A stretch of 64,000 nucleotides of DNA from Runella sp. SP2 (lineage in GTDB: Bacteria; Bacteroidota; Bacteroidia; Cytophagales; Spirosomataceae). The notes beneath the pieces were generated by a model. The model saw only the letters and a list, made by a program, of their open reading frames with translations, had not been told where the DNA came from and searched no databases. The first letter of the stretch is position 1. The number at the start of each line of letters is the position of its first letter. The stretch lies in the NCBI RefSeq assembly GCF_003711225.1, contig NZ_CP031030.1, forward strand, positions 1,116,001 to 1,180,000, written 5' to 3'. The translations under genes were made by a program, and so were the position numbers. This document shows positions 1 to 8,513 of the stretch, in pieces.

Positions 1-2315
1 CGGAGAAAGACGTGCAGTTTTGGGAAAAAGAAAAGTCGGTACTGGAGCGTTGTTACGACCTTCAACAAAAATTAGAGAAAGTATTCAAAGAAGTACAAGT
101 TCTTGAAAATGAACAAGAAACTTTTAAGCCAGATGCTTTTAGACTGCTCCAACACGAACAAATAAGCGAATGGGCGGGGGAACTGGCAACTTTGCAATCA
201 CAGCAAACACAGTTGAAAGGGCTAGAAGAGCGTAGAAAATCGCTTCAAACCCAGATAGAGGCGCAGACAACTACCATCGAAACGACGCATCAACAAATTA
301 CTCATTTGGTGCAAAAATCGGTTCCGAAAGAGCGTTTGTTGGCAGAATTGAACGTTTTTGAAGGCGAAATCTTACAACTTGATACGGAAATTGAAAAACT
401 TAACGCTGAAATCCGACCTGTTTTTACGGCAATAAAACAAGAAGTTTCGACAACCAATCATCCTTGGCTTAGAACACTTTCGGTTGAAAAGTTAGACGAA
501 GCGTATGCCGTTCTCCAGCAAAAAAAACAAGAAATACAGCAAGAGGTTGCGCGTTTTCGGGTAGATTTTGACGCAGAAAAAGAGCTTTCTCAGTTAACAA
601 CCCGTCAAAATGCCTTGATGGAACTCAAGGCAACTTTGACGCGACGAAACGAATGGTATGCCCAAGGACTTGATGCTAAAAAAGCGTTGGAGGAATCGAC
701 GGCAAAAGTAAACGAACGACAGCCTCAATGGGCCGCACTTCAGCAAAAAATGACTGAAATGGAGGCCAAATTGAAAGTTCTTCAAGTACAGAAGGAAAAA
801 GAACAGCAAAAATTCAACCTCGAAGACCTTCGCAATGCCCTGCAAAATGGAGAGGAATGTCCGTTGTGTGGTTCGACCCACCACCCGTACGTCCATGCCT
901 ACGTGAATGCGCTTTCCAAGGTGCAAATGGAGCTAGATTTGCTCGAAAAGGAAAAGAAGGCGGTGGAGGCTTCTATGCAAAAAGTAGGAGCAGAGCTAAA
1001 CCAAGCGCAGGGGTCAATGACAAAAGTGTCCGAAAACTTGGTCAAGATTCGCGATGAGTACCGAAAAGCCAAAGAAGAAGGTGAAAAAACGTTGGCGGCG
1101 CTGGGATTGGCATCGGATACTTCAATGGAGCAATTGGTTCAAGAGCAAAAGCAACTAAGTGACCTGCAAGAACAAATTACTAAGTGGCAGAAAATCAGTG
1201 ATATTAATGCCGTGATAGGTAAGTTGTTGGGGCAATATGAAGTGCTTTTTGAGCTTCGGGTACGAAAGTCGGCGAAGGAATTGGAAAAACAACAACGTTA
1301 TACTGGAAAGGATATTCGTGCCGAAAGCCAAGCATTACGGAATACGTTGACCAACGCGGAAACTACCTTACAAATAGCGCAAAAACAAAAAATAGAAACC
1401 GAAAACGCCATTGCAGAAGAGAATGAGAAAGTTAAGGTATTGACTGATGCATTGACAGCTAATTTAGCCACCAAAGGCATTGAAAGTATTGCAAAAGCCA
1501 ACGAACTTTTGCTTCCCAACCAAGAAGTTGAAAAATGTCGTACCAAACGTAAATTGCTAGAAGACCGCGAAAAAGAGTTGGTTATCAATCGTAAGACTTG
1601 GGAAGAACAACTATTTGAAACGGCTCAACTTCGCCAAGCTGAATTACCCTTAGAAGACGTTGATTTTAAATTGAAAATCAGTCGAAGCTTGCGAGACCAG
1701 TATTTTCGAGAGGTGTCGGAAATTGGGGCTAAATTATCAAATCACCAGACCCAGCAGGCCAAATTTTCAACCCTACAAACGGAGCTCGAACAATTAAGCA
1801 AGGAACGAAAAAAATGGGATTTACTCAATCGCTACATTGGCGACCGCGAAGGCAATAAGTTTAGCAATTTTGCCCAAAACTTAACGCTTTCAAACCTAAT
1901 TGGACTGGCAAATCAACGTCTGAGACACCTTTCAGACCGCTATATTTTGGATAAACCGAAAGAAGATACCGAAAGTCTTTTTGTGATAGATACCTACCAA
2001 GGCAATTCCCAACGGGCAGTTAATACGTTGTCGGGCGGAGAAACTTTCACCCTTAGTTTAGCCCTCGCCTTGGCTCTTTCTGATTTGGCTTCGCAAAACG
2101 TAAGCATCGAAAGTTTGTTTATTGACGAAGGCTTTGGAACCCTCGACCCCGACTCGCTTGATATGGCGTTGAGTATGTTGGAGCGCCTACAATCAGAGAG
2201 TGAAAAAACAATTGGAATTATTTCGCACGTGGAAGCATTGAAAGAGCGTATTGGGACGCAGATTCGCCTCTTCAAAAATGGAAATGGGCAGAGTACGATG
2301 GAAATTGTGGGGTGA
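1..2315 (+). CDS. sbcC: Exonuclease subunit SbcC (5'-truncated by window edge)
   Basis: Large ATPase subunit of the SbcCD (Mre11/Rad50-type) nuclease, which cleaves hairpins and protein-blocked DNA ends. The frame is open to the window edge, so the N-terminal Walker A half is missing. Two long coiled coils are visible on either side of a zinc hook, CPLCGSTHHP, encoded near 857-886. The C-terminal ATPase lobe carries the ABC signature LSGGETFTLSLALA (about 2027-2070), Walker B SLFIDEGFGTLDPDSLD (about 2113-2163) and the switch histidine in GIISHVEAL. The partner sbcD would be expected upstream, outside the window. The gene converges with the next one, separated by 10 bases. Identification is secure; only the start is unknown. 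Confidence 0.95.
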   Translation, partial: EKDVQFWEKEKSVLERCYDLQQKLEKVFKEVQVLENEQETFKPDAFRLLQHEQISEWAGELATLQSQQTQLKGLEERRKSLQTQIEAQTTTIETTHQQITHLVQKSVPKERLLAELNVFEGEILQLDTEIEKLNAEIRPVFTAIKQEVSTTNHPWLRTLSVEKLDEAYAVLQQKKQEIQQEVARFRVDFDAEKELSQLTTRQNALMELKATLTRRNEWYAQGLDAKKALEESTAKVNERQPQWAALQQKMTEMEAKLKVLQVQKEKEQQKFNLEDLRNALQNGEECPLCGSTHHPYVHAYVNALSKVQMELDLLEKEKKAVEASMQKVGAELNQAQGSMTKVSENLVKIRDEYRKAKEEGEKTLAALGLASDTSMEQLVQEQKQLSDLQEQITKWQKISDINAVIGKLLGQYEVLFELRVRKSAKELEKQQRYTGKDIRAESQALRNTLTNAETTLQIAQKQKIETENAIAEENEKVKVLTDALTANLATKGIESIAKANELLLPNQEVEKCRTKRKLLEDREKELVINRKTWEEQLFETAQLRQAELPLEDVDFKLKISRSLRDQYFREVSEIGAKLSNHQTQQAKFSTLQTELEQLSKERKKWDLLNRYIGDREGNKFSNFAQNLTLSNLIGLANQRLRHLSDRYILDKPKEDTESLFVIDTYQGNSQRAVNTLSGGETFTLSLALALALSDLASQNVSIESLFIDEGFGTLDPDSLDMALSMLERLQSESEKTIGIISHVEALKERIGTQIRLFKNGNGQSTMEIVG

Positions 2316-2325
2316 TAATTAATCA

Positions 2326-2790
2326 TCAAGCCCCACAGCACTTTTTGTATTTTTTGCCGCTGCCACAAGGGCAATCATCATTACGATTGATGGCAATGGT
2401 TTTGCCCGAAAGATAAAACCACTGATTGTGTTCTTTCACAAAGAGCGAGTGTTCGTAATGCACTCGACTCTTTTTACTTTCGTCGATATACAGCGCTTGG
2501 AAAGCTACTTCTCCTTGCGAATCGAGCGCCGAACCTTTGGCAGTTGAGATAATTTTCAACCCTTTCCATTGCGACTCTTTTGCCCATTGTTCAATGGATG
2601 CTTTATCAAACTGAGCACGTTTGCTAGAATGTGTAGTTGCAATCAGATAATCACCAGCTACGACGCAGTACGCCGAATAGCGTGATTTCATCAGCTCTAA
2701 GGCGGTTACAGCAGTGCGTTTTCCTGAAATAATGTTCCCACAGCATTCGTCGAAGGGAAGGGTGGAGCCACAGAAACAGGTTGAAGTCAT
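2326..2790 (-). CDS. YchJ-family SEC-C motif protein
   Basis: A 154-residue protein of the YchJ/UPF0225 type. Cysteine clusters bracket an NTF2-like middle: CFCGSTLPFDECC at the N-terminus and CPCGSGKKYKKCC at the extreme C-terminus. The latter is the zinc-binding SEC-C motif also found at the end of SecA. The middle contains ALELMKSRYSAY, typical of YchJ. Molecular function is not established for the family; zinc binding follows from the motif. Length matches the family. It stands alone on the minus strand, converging on sbcC, with a tandem repeat array upstream. Confidence 0.9.
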   Translation of the reverse strand: MTSTCFCGSTLPFDECCGNIISGKRTAVTALELMKSRYSAYCVVAGDYLIATTHSSKRAQFDKASIEQWAKESQWKGLKIISTAKGSALDSQGEVAFQALYIDESKKSRVHYEHSLFVKEHNQWFYLSGKTIAINRNDDCPCGSGKKYKKCCGA

Positions 2791-2831
2791 TTTAGCAAGA
2801 GGTTTTGGTTAGTGAATGTTTTGGATTAATT

Positions 2832-3093
2832 GGGTTTTGAGAAACCCTGCGTTTGGATATGAGTATCCAAACGCACGAGAGTGCCCTCGGTTACATATAA
2901 CCGCGGTTGAGGTTTCTCAAAACCTCGATTACAGAACAGGGTTTTGAGAAACCCTGCGTTTGGATACTCATATCCAAACGCACGAGAGTGCCCTCGGTTA
3001 CATATAACCGCGGTTGAGGTTTCTCAAAACCTCGATTACAGAACAGGGTTTTGAGAAACCCTGCGTTTGGATATGAGTATCCAAACGCACGAG
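2832..3093. repeat. 107-bp tandem repeat array with nested inverted repeats (2.4 copies)
   Basis: Two full units (2832-2938 and 2939-3045) and the first part of a third (3046-3093). Each full unit contains three palindromic pieces: an inverted pair GGTTTTGAGAAACC / GGTTTCTCAAAACC; a hairpin with arms GCGTTTGGATA / TATCCAAACGC and a 4-base loop; and a hairpin CGGTTA..TAACCG. The loop is TGAG in units 1 and 3 but CTCA, its reverse complement, in unit 2. The array lies between the ychJ-like gene and the lepB terminator. Apparent reading frames through it are repeat artefacts. Confidence 0.95.
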
Positions 3094-3112
3094 TGTGAGT
3101 ATCCAAACACAC

Positions 3113-3139
3113 AAAAAAGCGGCTCAGCGCCGCTTTTTT
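3113..3139 (-). terminator. Rho-independent terminator after lepB
   Basis: Arms AAAAAAGCGGC and GCCGCTTTTTT around the loop TCAGC give a GC-rich stem with a T run on the minus strand. It lies 26 bases past the lepB stop and closes the parA-parB-DUF5683-dapB-lepB operon. Confidence 0.85.
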
Positions 3140-3164
3140 GTGCTATTATTATTGCCCAAAAGGC

Positions 3165-4304
3165 CTAGTCAATCAATCTAAACAGACGATTCCAACGGAT
3201 TTTGGTTAAGATAGACTTTGGATTTGGGTCTATCGACATCCAAATAAAAACCGCTTTACCTACAACGTGGTCGGCAGGTACAAAGCCCCAAAAACGTGAG
3301 TCTGCTGATTCGTAGCGGTTGTCACCCATCATGAAGTAATAATCTTGCTTAAAGGTATAACTCGTAATGGCTTTGCCGTCTATGGAAACTTTACCTTTAT
3401 CGAGCACTACTTTCTCGGGGTCGTTGTGGTCAAAGTACTTAATCACGTAGCCATATCTGGTGACGTTGGCTGAGTCAAGTTGGACAGTCAGACCTTCTTT
3501 AGGTACTTGCATAGGGCCCCAAAAATCAGGGTTTTGCTTGGCCGCGGCTGGGAAAAGTCCCATTTCAGGAGCATCCGCAGTGTATCTGCCAACGTGAGTG
3601 ACCGAACGAATAAAACTGTGCTTCTTCAATCCATCCACAATTTGAGGGGTAGTACGGATTTGATACACAAAATGATTTGGCTTGGCCGTATCACCAGGAA
3701 ACGTACCATAATCTTGAATGTCTTCATTTTCAAAGAAACGGTCGTCGAGCAAATCGCTTGATTCTAAACGGTACATTAGCTGAGCTTGCGGAGGCGTTTC
3801 TCCCTCCTTTCCATTGATATAAACCAAGCCATTTTTAACTTCCACCACGTCGCCTGCTACCGCAATACAACGTTTGATGAAGTTGGTACGTAAGTCAACG
3901 GGGAAGTTTTTATAACCTCCATTCCCAACGAGCGGGTCCTCAAACGGTTCTTCTGGGTCGCCAGGATAGTTGAAAACAACTACGTCGTTGCGTTTTACCG
4001 ATGTGAAGCTTGGAAGGCGAAACATCGGGAGTTGAATTAAGGTAGAAAACGAAGGAATATTGGTTCCCCAAATGGTTTGGTGCGTAAGCGGTACTTGCAG
4101 GGGCGTACCAGGCGTTCGCGCTCCGTAGTGGAGTTTACTTACAAACAAAAAGTCGCCAATGAGTAGGCTTTTTTCCATGGATGACGACGGAATGGTGTAC
4201 GCTTCCAGGAGTAACCAACGAATAAGGGTAGCTGCTACAACAGCAAAAACGACCGAGTCGAGCCATTCTCTAAGGGCCGATTTTTTAGGTTTGGGTTGAG
4301 ACAT
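3165..4304 (-). CDS. lepB: Signal peptidase I
   Basis: Membrane serine protease that removes signal peptides on the outer face of the cytoplasmic membrane. One N-terminal membrane segment (SVVFAVVAATLIRWLLLEAY) is followed by the box with the catalytic serine, IPSSSMEKSLLIGD. The catalytic lysine region is FIKRCIAVAGD, and box E is MMGDNRYESADSRFWG near the C-terminus. About 380 residues is long for LepB because of an insertion between the lysine box and box E, as in other Bacteroidota enzymes. The frame extends to a TTG at 4328, but the ATG at 4304 (MSQPKPKK) precedes a normal N-terminus and is preferred. Last gene of its operon, 28 bases after dapB. Confidence 0.95.
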   Translation of the reverse strand: MSQPKPKKSALREWLDSVVFAVVAATLIRWLLLEAYTIPSSSMEKSLLIGDFLFVSKLHYGARTPGTPLQVPLTHQTIWGTNIPSFSTLIQLPMFRLPSFTSVKRNDVVVFNYPGDPEEPFEDPLVGNGGYKNFPVDLRTNFIKRCIAVAGDVVEVKNGLVYINGKEGETPPQAQLMYRLESSDLLDDRFFENEDIQDYGTFPGDTAKPNHFVYQIRTTPQIVDGLKKHSFIRSVTHVGRYTADAPEMGLFPAAAKQNPDFWGPMQVPKEGLTVQLDSANVTRYGYVIKYFDHNDPEKVVLDKGKVSIDGKAITSYTFKQDYYFMMGDNRYESADSRFWGFVPADHVVGKAVFIWMSIDPNPKSILTKIRWNRLFRLID

Positions 4305-4332
4305 AAAAACAATTCTTATTGTAAACAAAAAA

Positions 4333-5049
4333 CTATTCTCCTAGCAGTTCATCCATGCCAAACACGCCTTCGCGGGGAGCCAGCCATTCAGCAGCAACGA
4401 CCGCGCCGAGGGCAAACCCTTGGCGATTGTGGGCAGTGTGTTTGATTTCGATGCTATCTACTTCAGAATCGTAGCGAATAATATGAGTACCAGGAACTTC
4501 TCCTTCGCGCAAAGATAGAATGGGGATTTGATTTTCGGTACCCTCCTCGGTATTTACCCATTCCGTTTTGTTAGAAAGCTGTTGAATTAAACCTTCTGCC
4601 AATGTGATGGCCGTTCCACTTGGCGCATCCAACTTATGAATATGGTGGATTTCGGTGGTATGCACCGAATACTGCGAATAGGGGGCGATGAGTTTGGCCA
4701 ATTGCTTATTGAGGCGGAAAAACAAATTAACCCCGATGCTGTAATTTGATGCGTAGAAAAATGCCGCTTTGTTTTCGAGACACAGTTGTTCAATTTCGGG
4801 GCGGTGGTGCAGCCAGCCTGTGGTTCCACATACGGTTGGCAAGCCTTTGCTCATGCACCATTTGAGGTTTTCATAGGCCGCTTCGGGGGCACTAAATTCG
4901 ATGACGGCATCCACGTTATTGCGGCTAAAAGTCGCTAGTTCGTGGCGGTTAGAGATGTCAATTTTTCCAACTACTTGGTGGCCACGGCTCAGGACGATTT
5001 GTTCAATCACTTTGCCCATTTTACCGTAACCTAAAAGAAGAATATTCAT
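4333..5049 (-). CDS. dapB: 4-hydroxy-tetrahydrodipicolinate reductase
   Basis: NAD(P)H-dependent reductase of the diaminopimelate/lysine pathway. The N-terminal Rossmann motif is GYGKMGKVIEQ. GTTGW is near residue 95, and the catalytic motif HHIHKLDAPSGTA carries the His pair and the Lys that binds substrate. At 238 residues it is slightly short but within the range of Bacteroidota DapB. It lies between the DUF5683 gene (24 bases upstream) and lepB (28 bases downstream) in one operon. Confidence 0.95.
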   Translation of the reverse strand: MNILLLGYGKMGKVIEQIVLSRGHQVVGKIDISNRHELATFSRNNVDAVIEFSAPEAAYENLKWCMSKGLPTVCGTTGWLHHRPEIEQLCLENKAAFFYASNYSIGVNLFFRLNKQLAKLIAPYSQYSVHTTEIHHIHKLDAPSGTAITLAEGLIQQLSNKTEWVNTEEGTENQIPILSLREGEVPGTHIIRYDSEVDSIEIKHTAHNRQGFALGAVVAAEWLAPREGVFGMDELLGE

Positions 5050-5073
5050 AATTTATGTTTTGCAATTCGTAAT

Positions 5074-5772
5074 TTATTTGATAGGAACGACAACTTTTAC
5101 CCCATATACTTGGCCTGTAAAAGAGTTGTTGTAAGTATCAGGCTCAAATCGAAAAGACAAATCTTCCGACATATCAAACGTTTTGAGGTGAGCCGACACG
5201 TTGGCTTCCACGGCGGCCAGCGCCCAAACACCTACTACCAACAAAAAATTGAGGTCCCGATAGCGGCGGTAAAAATCTTTCCCCTTCGTAATTTGGTCAA
5301 GGGTGAGGGTACGTGTTTGGTTTTGGCTTCGCAAAAACACCTCTGCTTCCGTTCGCAGCTGCTTACCCGTGGTTAGATCATAGCTAAAGTAATACGGCCA
5401 CAAAAAATCTTGGTAACGCACGTGGTAAAACCGTATAAAATAAGCAACGGCTCCTAAGCCTCCATATACGAAAGGCATTTTCCAATATTGGCGATTGTAT
5501 GCTTGCCCTAGCCCAGGAAACATCAATGAATAGTAGGCGGCTTTGCGCGGACTATGTTTCTTTAAAGCAGCGTCGTTCAATGAACTTTTTGCGAGGCTGC
5601 TTTTGCTCACTTTTTTATTTTTGAGCGAATCCAGTACCGTCGAATCAGCGGCCAAGGAGGACACTGCCTTTGATAGACGCTTTTGCAGGGAGTCTGTTGC
5701 TGTTTGTTGCGCCTTCACCACCATTACTCCCGACCATAGCCACAAACTGAAAAAAATCCCTAGTGTTCTCAA
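5074..5772 (-). CDS. DUF5683 family exported or membrane protein
   Basis: 232 residues with an N-terminal signal peptide ending near VVKAQQ, then a Ser/Lys/Asp-rich linker. The conserved block SPRKAAYYSLMFPGLGQAYNRQYWKMPFV is typical of DUF5683 (quoted only as a family landmark around residues 75-103). Two or three hydrophobic stretches follow (VYGGLGAVAYFIRFY, LNFLLVVGVWALAAVEA). The start codon overlaps the parB stop by four bases, so translation is probably coupled. No function is established; the constant neighbourhood with parB and dapB suggests a cell-envelope or cell-cycle housekeeping role (inference). Confidence 0.85.
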   Translation of the reverse strand: MRTLGIFFSLWLWSGVMVVKAQQTATDSLQKRLSKAVSSLAADSTVLDSLKNKKVSKSSLAKSSLNDAALKKHSPRKAAYYSLMFPGLGQAYNRQYWKMPFVYGGLGAVAYFIRFYHVRYQDFLWPYYFSYDLTTGKQLRTEAEVFLRSQNQTRTLTLDQITKGKDFYRRYRDLNFLLVVGVWALAAVEANVSAHLKTFDMSEDLSFRFEPDTYNNSFTGQVYGVKVVVPIK

Positions 5773-6686
5773 GGCTCAAACTTTAAAACGTTTAAAATAC
5801 GATCCAACTCTTCTTGGGAGGTAAATGGAATTTTAATTTCACCTTTTTGTTTGTCATCGGTTTTGATAGAAACCTTTGAACCAAAAAACGATGAAAGTTT
5901 AAATTGCAAGGAGCGCAGTTCTTGTTTCAACAGCGTCGGCTTGCGGTCTTTGTTGGTATCGTCGGGGTCGAGTTTAAGTGCCTGAACGGCTTCCTCTACT
6001 TTTCGGACAGACCAAGCTTCTTCAATCGTTTTACGGAATATTTTGAGTTGTGTCTCAGGGTTTTCGATGTTGATAATAGCCCGTGCGTGCCCCATCGTGA
6101 TTTGGTCATCGCGTAAGGCAGCTTGAATCAACGGGGGAAGTTTGAGCAAACGAATGTAGTTGTTGACCGTCGTACGATTTTTACCTACGCGTTCTCCGAG
6201 TTCTTCTTGTTTAAGTCCACAATCCGAAATCAGGCGCTGATAACTGAGGGCAATTTCGATGGCGTTTAGGTTTTCGCGCTGAATGTTTTCAATCAATGCC
6301 ATTTCCAACATTTGTTGGTCATTGGCCGTACGAACGTAAGTTGGGATGTGGGTAAGTCCAGCAAGTTTGGATGCTTGTAAACGCCGTTCTCCCGAAATCA
6401 ATTGATAGCGATCTTTCCCGATTTGTCGTACCGTAATCGGTTGAATAATTCCCTGAATACGAATTGATTCCGCCAATTCATTGAGCGCTTCTTCATCGAA
6501 TCGGGTACGAGGTTGATAGGGGTTTGTTTCAATGTGTTCGACCGAAACTTCGTTCATCATGCTCACACCTTCGTGAGGCAACGGGCTTGAAGAACGATTG
6601 ACGTTGTCGCTGTCTTGGAGTAAAGCACCCAAACCACGACCAAGTCCTGTCATTTTTTTGGGAGCAGCTTTTCCGACATTTTCCAT
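5769..6686 (-). CDS. parB: Chromosome-partitioning protein ParB
   Basis: CTP-dependent DNA clamp that loads at parS sites and works with ParA in origin segregation. After a short N-terminus with GLGRGLGALL (the ParA-stimulating peptide) comes the ParB/Srx domain with YQPR, the CTP-binding GERRLQASKLAG and ENIQRENLNAIE. An HTH region follows (LKQEELGERVGKNRTTVNNYI) and then a C-terminal dimerisation domain. At 305 residues it has normal length. It lies 66 bases after parA and overlaps the DUF5683 gene by four bases. Confidence 0.97.
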   Translation of the reverse strand: MENVGKAAPKKMTGLGRGLGALLQDSDNVNRSSSPLPHEGVSMMNEVSVEHIETNPYQPRTRFDEEALNELAESIRIQGIIQPITVRQIGKDRYQLISGERRLQASKLAGLTHIPTYVRTANDQQMLEMALIENIQRENLNAIEIALSYQRLISDCGLKQEELGERVGKNRTTVNNYIRLLKLPPLIQAALRDDQITMGHARAIINIENPETQLKIFRKTIEEAWSVRKVEEAVQALKLDPDDTNKDRKPTLLKQELRSLQFKLSSFFGSKVSIKTDDKQKGEIKIPFTSQEELDRILNVLKFEP

Positions 6687-6752
6687 GTGCTAGAATTGTA
6701 TGTTTTTAGATAGATTTTTGGAAAATCTACTGTGTATTCAAATTGGTGTCAA

Positions 6753-7556
6753 TTACAGCGCTCTACGGCTGGTGGGTTCGTCTTGCTCTAGCAAGCCGTT
6801 TTTGTTCAAAACCTCACGAGCAAGGTTTAGGTAACTAATCGCGCCTTTACTGTCCGAATCCTGCGCAATGGTAGGCACACCGTAACTTGGCGACTCACTC
6901 AAACGGATATTGCGTGGAATGATGGTGTTGAAAACCATGTGCTTAAAGTGAGCAGTAACTTCATTTACTACCTGATTGGATAGACGTACCCGCATATCAT
7001 ACATGGTCAACAAAATGCCTTCAATCGTCAAACTTGTATTCAAACGCGTCTGAATGATTTTGATGGTATTCAGGAGTTTGCCTAAACCTTCAAGGGCAAA
7101 GTACTCGCATTGTACTGGTACAATCACCGAATCAGCCGCCGTAAGGCTGTTGATGGTAATCAAACCCAACGAAGGCGAACAGTCGATGATGATAAAGTCG
7201 TACTCTTCTTTGATGGGCCATAGGGCCTCTTTCATTTTTTCTTCCCGACTTTTGAGATTAATCATCTCAATTTCAGCCCCTACGAGGTCGATGTGCGAAG
7301 GCAACAAGTATAGGTTTTCAAAGTTGGTTTCCACAATGGCTTGTTGTGGTATGACTCCCTCTACCATACACTCATAGATACTGTACTCAATCTCTTTGGG
7401 GTTGAAGCCCAAACCTGACGTAGAGTTGGCCTGTGGGTCGGCATCTACAATCAGCGTCTTGAAATCTAATACAGCCAAACTCGCTGCCAAGTTGATGGCT
7501 GTGGTGGTTTTGCCAACTCCACCTTTTTGGTTGGCTATTGCTATGATTTTTCCCAT
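6753..7556 (-). CDS. parA: Chromosome-partitioning ATPase ParA (Soj)
   Basis: Deviant Walker ATPase that forms the ATP-dependent DNA-bound gradient for ParB-parS. Visible motifs are KGGVGKTT (deviant Walker A), DADPQANST (A') and FIIIDCSPSLGLITINSL (Walker B region). The reading frame continues upstream to 7580, but the ATG at 7556 (MGKIIAIANQKGG) gives the usual N-terminus directly before the P-loop. First gene of the operon. Two half parS-like sequences lie 55-86 bases upstream. Confidence 0.96.
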   Translation of the reverse strand: MGKIIAIANQKGGVGKTTTAINLAASLAVLDFKTLIVDADPQANSTSGLGFNPKEIEYSIYECMVEGVIPQQAIVETNFENLYLLPSHIDLVGAEIEMINLKSREEKMKEALWPIKEEYDFIIIDCSPSLGLITINSLTAADSVIVPVQCEYFALEGLGKLLNTIKIIQTRLNTSLTIEGILLTMYDMRVRLSNQVVNEVTAHFKHMVFNTIIPRNIRLSESPSYGVPTIAQDSDSKGAISYLNLAREVLNKNGLLEQDEPTSRRAL

Positions 7557-7610
7557 TGTTATTAGGTTTACCGCCTTCAAATATCCGTCTTTATTCCCAA
7601 TAACCCAAAC

Positions 7611-7642
7611 TGTTCCACGTAAAAAATGTTAAATGTTTCACG
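7611..7642. promoter_or_regulatory. Two half parS-like sites upstream of parA
   Basis: TGTTCCACGT at 7611-7620 and TGTTTCACG at 7634-7642 each match one half of the bacterial parS palindrome TGTTNCACGTGNAACA; the second halves are degenerate. They sit directly upstream of parA, where parS sites are often found. Binding is inferred, not shown. Confidence 0.4.
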
Positions 7643-7851
7643 GTTTGGTACTTTTCGACCAAGTTTTAAACTAAAAACAAGGCAAAACCTGCGCAGTAGG
7701 CAGGTGCTAGGAGGGGCATAGGCATGTTATGAAATAATGAAATTTTGGTTTGGAGCATGGAGATCTGTGGGTTAGCCTAAAAGTAGAAATAAACAAACGC
7801 GACTTTATTTCAAGTATATACGCGACATATAGGCTTAACCATTCATAACCA
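7643..7851. other. Divergent intergenic region parA / DUF1080 gene
   Basis: No gene seen. It holds a short imperfect hairpin (ACCTGC...GCAGGT near 7687-7705) and an AT-rich stretch before the DUF1080 start. No convincing promoter box was recognised. Confidence 0.4.
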
Positions 7852-8490
7852 ATGAACTACTTATTGATTTTGTCGGCGGCGGCAACTGTGACATTGGCCG
7901 CTTTTTCGGGAGATATACACCGTAAACCAGAGCGGATTTTTGACGGAAAAAGTTTTAAAGGCTGGGAAGGCGATACCCTAAAAACGTGGCGAATTGAGCA
8001 GGGGGCGTTGGTGGGTGGTTCTTTGCAAACAAAGGTGCCAAACAACGATTTTTTATGTACAAAACGGAGTTATTCCGACTTTGTCCTAAAAGCCAAATTT
8101 AAACTAGTGGGCACCGAAGGATTCATCAATTCGGGGGTGCAGTTTCGGAGTAAACGACTCACCAATCCGTCGTATGAAATGGAAGGATACCAAGCTGATT
8201 TGGGTGATAAATATTGGGGAAGCCTGTACGATGAATCGCGGCGGAATAAAACGTTGGCGGGAAAACCCGCCGAGGAAGTTGCCAAATTGCTCAAGCCTAA
8301 CGACTGGAACGATTACGAAATTAGAGCGGATAAACGTCATATCGTTCTTAAAATCAACGGAGTAACGACCGTGGATTATACCGAGCCTGATACCAATATT
8401 CCGCAGTCGGGTCTCATTGGCCTTCAAATTCACGGGGGAGGAAGGGCGCTGGTTTATTTTAAAGATATTTTTATTGAAGAACTGAAATAA
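7852..8490 (+). CDS. Secreted DUF1080 (3-keto-disaccharide hydrolase-like) protein
   Basis: 212 residues with a signal peptide (LLILSAAATVTLAAFSGD). It is followed by the concanavalin-like DUF1080 fold: IFDGKSFKGWEGD, TWRIEQGALVGG, FVLKAKFKL, INSGVQFRS, and the C-terminal SGLIGLQIHGGGRALVYFKDI. Family members with known activity hydrolyse 3-keto-glucosides or bind glycans in the periplasm; the exact substrate cannot be read here. It is followed after 23 bases by a flavoprotein oxidase lipoprotein, so the two may act together on an oxidised sugar (inference). Confidence 0.85.
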   Translation: MNYLLILSAAATVTLAAFSGDIHRKPERIFDGKSFKGWEGDTLKTWRIEQGALVGGSLQTKVPNNDFLCTKRSYSDFVLKAKFKLVGTEGFINSGVQFRSKRLTNPSYEMEGYQADLGDKYWGSLYDESRRNKTLAGKPAEEVAKLLKPNDWNDYEIRADKRHIVLKINGVTTVDYTEPDTNIPQSGLIGLQIHGGGRALVYFKDIFIEELK

Positions 8491-8513
8491 GGAAGACTAA
8501 ACCTATCACTCGA

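Noticed and set aside
857-1057. Small plus-strand reading frame inside sbcC, and similar frames inside htpG, ettA and susC genes
   Set aside because: They are shadows of long, well-supported genes in other frames and show no domain.
2832-3093. CRISPR array
   Set aside because: The whole 107-bp unit is repeated, so there are no variable spacers.
2891-3112. 73-codon minus-strand reading frame
   Set aside because: It is entirely inside the 107-bp tandem repeat and its protein simply repeats with the array; no homology or start signal.
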